DNA of 7,777 bases from Gemmataceae bacterium (lineage in GTDB: Bacteria > Planctomycetota > Planctomycetia > Gemmatales > Gemmataceae): positions 1 through 7,777 of the forward strand of contig CANLGS010000159.1 of the NCBI GenBank assembly GCA_947490035.1, read 5' to 3'. The notes under the pieces are model-generated. The model worked only from the letters and a program-made list of their open reading frames with translations, searched no databases and was not told the origin of the DNA. Below, piece by piece: positions 5,458 to 7,777 of the stretch. The translations under genes and the position numbers were made by a program. Each line of letters starts with the position of its first letter. Position 1 is the first letter of the stretch.

Positions 5458-6288
5458 ATGGCACAGGCGAACCCGCGAATCCTGCCCGGCTACCGGTTGA
5501 GCATCAGCTTCACGCTCCTGTATTTGAGCGTGCTGGTGATTATACCGCTAGGCGCGTGCGTGGTGACTGCCACCCAACTTACGTGGGACCAATTCCGCGC
5601 CGCGGTGTGGACGGAACGCGCGCGGGCCGCTTACGCACTCACCTTCGGCGCCTCATTCATTGCCGCGTGCATCAGCGCCATTCTTGGCTTGCTCATCGCG
5701 TGGGTACTGGTGAGATACGAGTTCCCCGGCAAGCGGATATTCGACGCGCTCGTCGATCTGCCGTTCGCGCTGCCGACGGCGGTCGCGGGGCTGGTGTTCT
5801 CGAACCTGTACGTCGCGAACGGGTGGCTCGGCCGGTTCCTCGTGCCACTCGGCATTGAAGGCGCGTACTCGCGGCTCGCGGTCGTGCTGGTGCTGGTGTT
5901 CATCGGGTTCCCGTTCGTGGTGCGGACGCTGCAACCGGTGTTGGGCGCCCTCGACGCCGAAGCGGAAGAAGCGGCCGGGCTGCTCGGCGCGTCGCGCTGG
6001 CAGACGTTCCGGCGGGTCACGTTCCCCGCGATCCTGCCGGGCTTACTCACGGGGTTCGCGCTCGCGTTCGCGCGCGGGTTGGGCGAGTACGGCAGCGTCG
6101 TCTTCGTGTCCGGCAACATGCCGTTCAAGACGGAGATCGCCGCGTTCCTGATCGTCAGCCGGCTCGAAGAGGGCCGTCCGAACTCCTACCGCGAAGCGAC
6201 CGCGATCGCGACCGTGTTGCTGGCCGCGTCGTTCGTGATGCTCGTGTTCATCAACCGCCTCGAAGCCCTCTCACGGCGAAGCGCCTGA
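5458..6288 (+). CDS. cysT: Sulfate/thiosulfate ABC transporter permease CysT
   Basis: A 276-residue inner-membrane permease, the usual length for CysT (CysU). With CysW it forms the channel that imports sulfate or thiosulfate, driven by CysA. Hydrophobic helices lie at about 15-38, 58-85, 98-120, 138-156, 190-208 and 248-266. Between helices is the family signature DLPFALPTAVAGL (100-112). The cytoplasmic EAA loop that docks on the ATPase is seen as EAAGLLGASRWQTFRRVTFPA (~171-191), followed by ILPG. The RGLGEYGSVVFVSGN segment (206-220) is typical of CysT. The start has AAGG (5449-5452) five bases upstream. It is the first gene of the visible operon; cysW follows after 7 bp. The sulfate-binding protein gene often found ahead of cysT is absent here. 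Confidence 0.93.
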   Translation: MAQANPRILPGYRLSISFTLLYLSVLVIIPLGACVVTATQLTWDQFRAAVWTERARAAYALTFGASFIAACISAILGLLIAWVLVRYEFPGKRIFDALVDLPFALPTAVAGLVFSNLYVANGWLGRFLVPLGIEGAYSRLAVVLVLVFIGFPFVVRTLQPVLGALDAEAEEAAGLLGASRWQTFRRVTFPAILPGLLTGFALAFARGLGEYGSVVFVSGNMPFKTEIAAFLIVSRLEEGRPNSYREATAIATVLLAASFVMLVFINRLEALSRRSA

Positions 6289-6399
6289 GCGCGGAATGCG
6301 GAGTGCGGAATTGAAGACAGAAGACCTCTCACCGTCCGACGGCGTGCCCAGCGGTTCGGGTTCTTCCGTTCCGCACTCCGCACTCCGCACTCCGCGCTC
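6287..6399. repeat. Inverted heptamer-type repeat spanning the cysT-cysW junction
   Basis: The left arm 6287-6310 begins inside the cysT stop codon and is built of GCGGAATGCGG-like units. The right arm 6369-6399 matches its reverse complement, apart from one C/T change and one extra 7-base unit, and contains three tandem copies of ACTCCGC. The spacer holds GAAGACAGAAGACC (6313-6326). The proposed cysW start codon at 6296 lies within the left arm. Confidence 0.82.
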
Positions 6400-7261
6400 T
6401 CAAGACCCGCGGTGGGTGCGAATCACGCTCACGTCGCTGGCGCTGCTCGCGATGACGGTGCTCGTCGTGATCCCCGTTATCAGCGTGTTCGTGGAAGCGT
6501 TCGCCGACGGCGCCGGCGCGTACTGGAACAACCTCACCGGCGACGCCGACACGCGGCACGCGGTGCTACTCACGCTGATGGTGGCACCGCTCGCGGTGCT
6601 GTGCAATCTGGTGTTCGGGGTCGCGGCGGCGTGGGCGATCACGCGGTTCAAGTTCCCCGGCCGCACGCTCCTCGTCACGCTCATCGACGTGCCGTTCTCC
6701 GTGTCGCCGATCGTCGCGGGTCTGATGTTCGTGATCCTGTTCGCGGGCTGGGGCGTGTTCGGGCCGTGGCTCGAAGCGAACGGGTTGCGCGTGCTGTTCA
6801 CCGTGCCCGGTCTCGTGCTCGTGACCACGTTCGTGACGCTCCCGTTCGTCGCCCGCGAACTGATCCCGGTGATGGAAGCCATCGGCCCCGACGAAGAACT
6901 CGCGGCGCTGAGTCTCGGCGCGAACGGCCGGCAGATCTTCTGGCGGATCACGCTGCCGAACATCAAGTGGGGGCTGCTGTACGGCGTCATCCTGTGCAAC
7001 GCCCGCGCGATGGGCGAGTTCGGCGCGGTGTACGTGGTATCGGGACGGATCGCGGGCGAAACCTGCACGATGCCGCTGCAAGTGGAAGTGTTGTTCCAGG
7101 ACTTCAACAGCCCGGCCGCATTCGCGCTCGCGTCGGTGCTGACGATGCTCGCCGTCGTCACGCTCCTGCTGAAGGTGTGGGTCGAAGGCCGCGTCCGAGG
7201 GCAGAAGGCGGAAGGCAGTGAAGAGCCGCAGATGACGCAGAAGGACGCAGATAAAACCTAG
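6296..7261 (+). CDS. cysW: Sulfate/thiosulfate ABC transporter permease CysW, ends written in repeat sequence
   Basis: The second permease of the importer, partner of CysT; 321 residues from the first ATG. The conserved body starts near residue 36 (QDPRWVRITL) with helices at ~43-66, ~90-115, ~125-150, ~166-187, ~224-240 and ~275-295. It carries DVPFSVSPIVAGLMF (131-145), an EAA-type loop EELAALSLGANGRQIFWRITLP (~200-221), and CNARAMGEFGAVYVVSGR (~232-249), which is diagnostic of CysW. The first ~35 residues are low-complexity Ser/Pro-rich and translated from the repeat at the cysT-cysW junction. The last 13 residues ([13 protein letters not shown]) come from another repeat. The ATG at 6296 has no good Shine-Dalgarno. 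GTG at 6416 (residue 41) is an alternative that would leave little of the N-terminus before helix 1, and translation may be coupled to cysT. Confidence 0.9.
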   Translation: MRSAELKTEDLSPSDGVPSGSGSSVPHSALRTPRSQDPRWVRITLTSLALLAMTVLVVIPVISVFVEAFADGAGAYWNNLTGDADTRHAVLLTLMVAPLAVLCNLVFGVAAAWAITRFKFPGRTLLVTLIDVPFSVSPIVAGLMFVILFAGWGVFGPWLEANGLRVLFTVPGLVLVTTFVTLPFVARELIPVMEAIGPDEELAALSLGANGRQIFWRITLPNIKWGLLYGVILCNARAMGEFGAVYVVSGRIAGETCTMPLQVEVLFQDFNSPAAFALASVLTMLAVVTLLLKVWVEGRVRGQKAEGSEEPQMTQKDADKT

Positions 7262-7328
7262 AGACGGGGTGTTTTGAACACGGTCTTCTGTCTTGATCTG
7301 CGTCCTTCTGCGTCATCTGCGGCTCTTC
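7220..7328. repeat. Perfect 33-bp inverted repeat spanning the cysW-cysA junction
   Basis: Bases 7220-7252 and 7296-7328 are exact reverse complements (33 bp) with a 43-bp spacer. Each arm contains three spaced CGCAGA-type motifs (CGCAGAT, CGCAGAA, CGCAGAT). The left arm is inside the cysW coding frame; the right arm ends 19 bp before the cysA ATG. From memory, related CCGCAGATGACGCAG words are frequent between planctomycete genes. The spacer includes GGTCTTCTGTCTT (7282-7294), the reverse complement of a word in the cysT-cysW repeat. Confidence 0.88.
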
Positions 7329-7347
7329 TCTGTTGCAGGAACAACTC

Positions 7348-7777
7348 ATGTCCATTACAGCCCAAAACGTGACGAAGCGGTTCGGCAACTTCGTCGCGCT
7401 GGACAACGTGAGTGTCGAGTGCCCGGCCGGGGAACTGGTCGCGCTGCTCGGCCCGTCCGGGTCCGGCAAGACCACTCTGCTGCGCGTGATCGCGGGGCTG
7501 GAAGTGCCCGACTCCGGCACGGTCCACTTCCGCGACGACGACATCACCAAGCATTCCGCACGCGACCGCAACGTGGGCTTCGTGTTCCAGCACTACGCGC
7601 TGTTCCGCCACATGACCGTGTTCGAGAACGTCGCGTTCGGGTTGCGCGTGCGGAGGTGGCCGGAAGCGAAAATTCGCGAGCGCGTGAACGAGATGCTCCA
7701 CCTCGTGCGGCTCGAAGAGAAGGCCGAGCAGTACCCCGCGAACCTGTCCGGCGGTCAGAAGCAGCGCATCGCGCTCG
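7348..7777 (+). CDS. cysA: Sulfate/thiosulfate ABC transporter ATPase CysA (partial, 3' end missing)
   Basis: The ATP-hydrolysing subunit that powers CysT/CysW. Only the first 143 complete codons are in the window. The Walker A loop GPSGSGKTT is at 35-43, the Q-loop glutamine is Gln81 in [21 protein letters not shown] (77-97, a stretch highly typical of CysA), and the ABC signature LSGGQKQR is at 133-140. Walker B, the catalytic Glu and the H-loop lie beyond the window, as would the C-terminal regulatory domain. The N-terminus [21 protein letters not shown] is standard. AGGA (7337-7340) lies seven bases before the ATG, a good ribosome binding site. The gap after cysW is 86 bp and filled mostly by the 33-bp inverted repeat, long for this operon, so expression relative to cysW could be altered. 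Confidence 0.94.
   Translation, partial: MSITAQNVTKRFGNFVALDNVSVECPAGELVALLGPSGSGKTTLLRVIAGLEVPDSGTVHFRDDDITKHSARDRNVGFVFQHYALFRHMTVFENVAFGLRVRRWPEAKIRERVNEMLHLVRLEEKAEQYPANLSGGQKQRIAL

Noticed and set aside
6369..6399. Tandem ACTCCGC units considered as a CRISPR or VNTR
   Set aside because: Three contiguous 7-base units have no spacers, so this is not CRISPR. It is better described as part of the inverted repeat.
4308..6406. CTCTCAAGAC shared between the 36-bp repeat (4308-4317) and the end of the cysT-cysW repeat (6397-6406)
   Set aside because: A 10-bp match between two sites in a window of this length can easily arise by chance. It is not enough to link the two repeat families.
6400..7161. 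Minus-strand open frame (253 codons) opposite cysW
   Set aside because: It is low-complexity Ser/Thr/Asn-rich and complementary to an unmistakable CysW frame, so it is a shadow.

Overview
The window is high-GC DNA that reads as a planctomycete chromosome, most likely family Gemmataceae. This assignment is an inference. It rests on the protein repertoire (a secreted PQQ-like propeller protein with the WPWWRGP opening and an NRRTFL signal, a membrane-anchored formylglycine-generating enzyme, and a thioredoxin-like protein with a Cys-Gly-rich tail), on weak ribosome binding sites, and on many short inverted repeats between genes. No phylogenetic marker is present.

Layout, left to right. (1) Positions 1-720: a hairpin that probably ends an upstream gene, then a small secreted, possibly lipid-anchored Pro/Gly-rich protein (253-651) with a good intrinsic terminator. 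(2) 735-1343, minus strand: a secreted thioredoxin-fold-like protein without a CxxC motif, convergent with the previous gene. (3) 1344-1696: a divergent promoter region with an AT-rich island. (4) 1697-2962: a secreted PQQ-like beta-propeller protein, followed by two adjacent inverted repeats. (5) 3220-3829: a two-gene unit coding for an 8-cysteine 74-residue protein and a 122-residue protein, neither recognised. (6) 3830-4320: a non-coding block between convergent genes, built from two large inverted repeats (29-bp and 36-bp perfect cores). (7) 4321-5373, minus strand: a formylglycine-generating enzyme with both active-site cysteines. (8) 5458-7777: cysT, cysW and cysA (cut by the window end), the two permeases and the ATPase of a sulfate/thiosulfate ABC importer.

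The functional core is the right half. An enzyme that activates sulfatases is divergently transcribed, across only 84 bp, from a sulfate importer. A sensible reading is that sulfatases matured by the first release sulfate that the second takes up. No substrate-binding protein gene lies in the visible part of the operon.

The most unusual structural signal is the way repeats sit on gene ends. Both junctions of the cys operon carry an inverted repeat that runs into cysW, so that its start codon and predicted first ~35 residues, and its last ~13 residues, are written partly in repeat sequence. The propeller gene and the formylglycine-generating enzyme gene also have an inverted repeat at, or within a few bases of, their stop codons.
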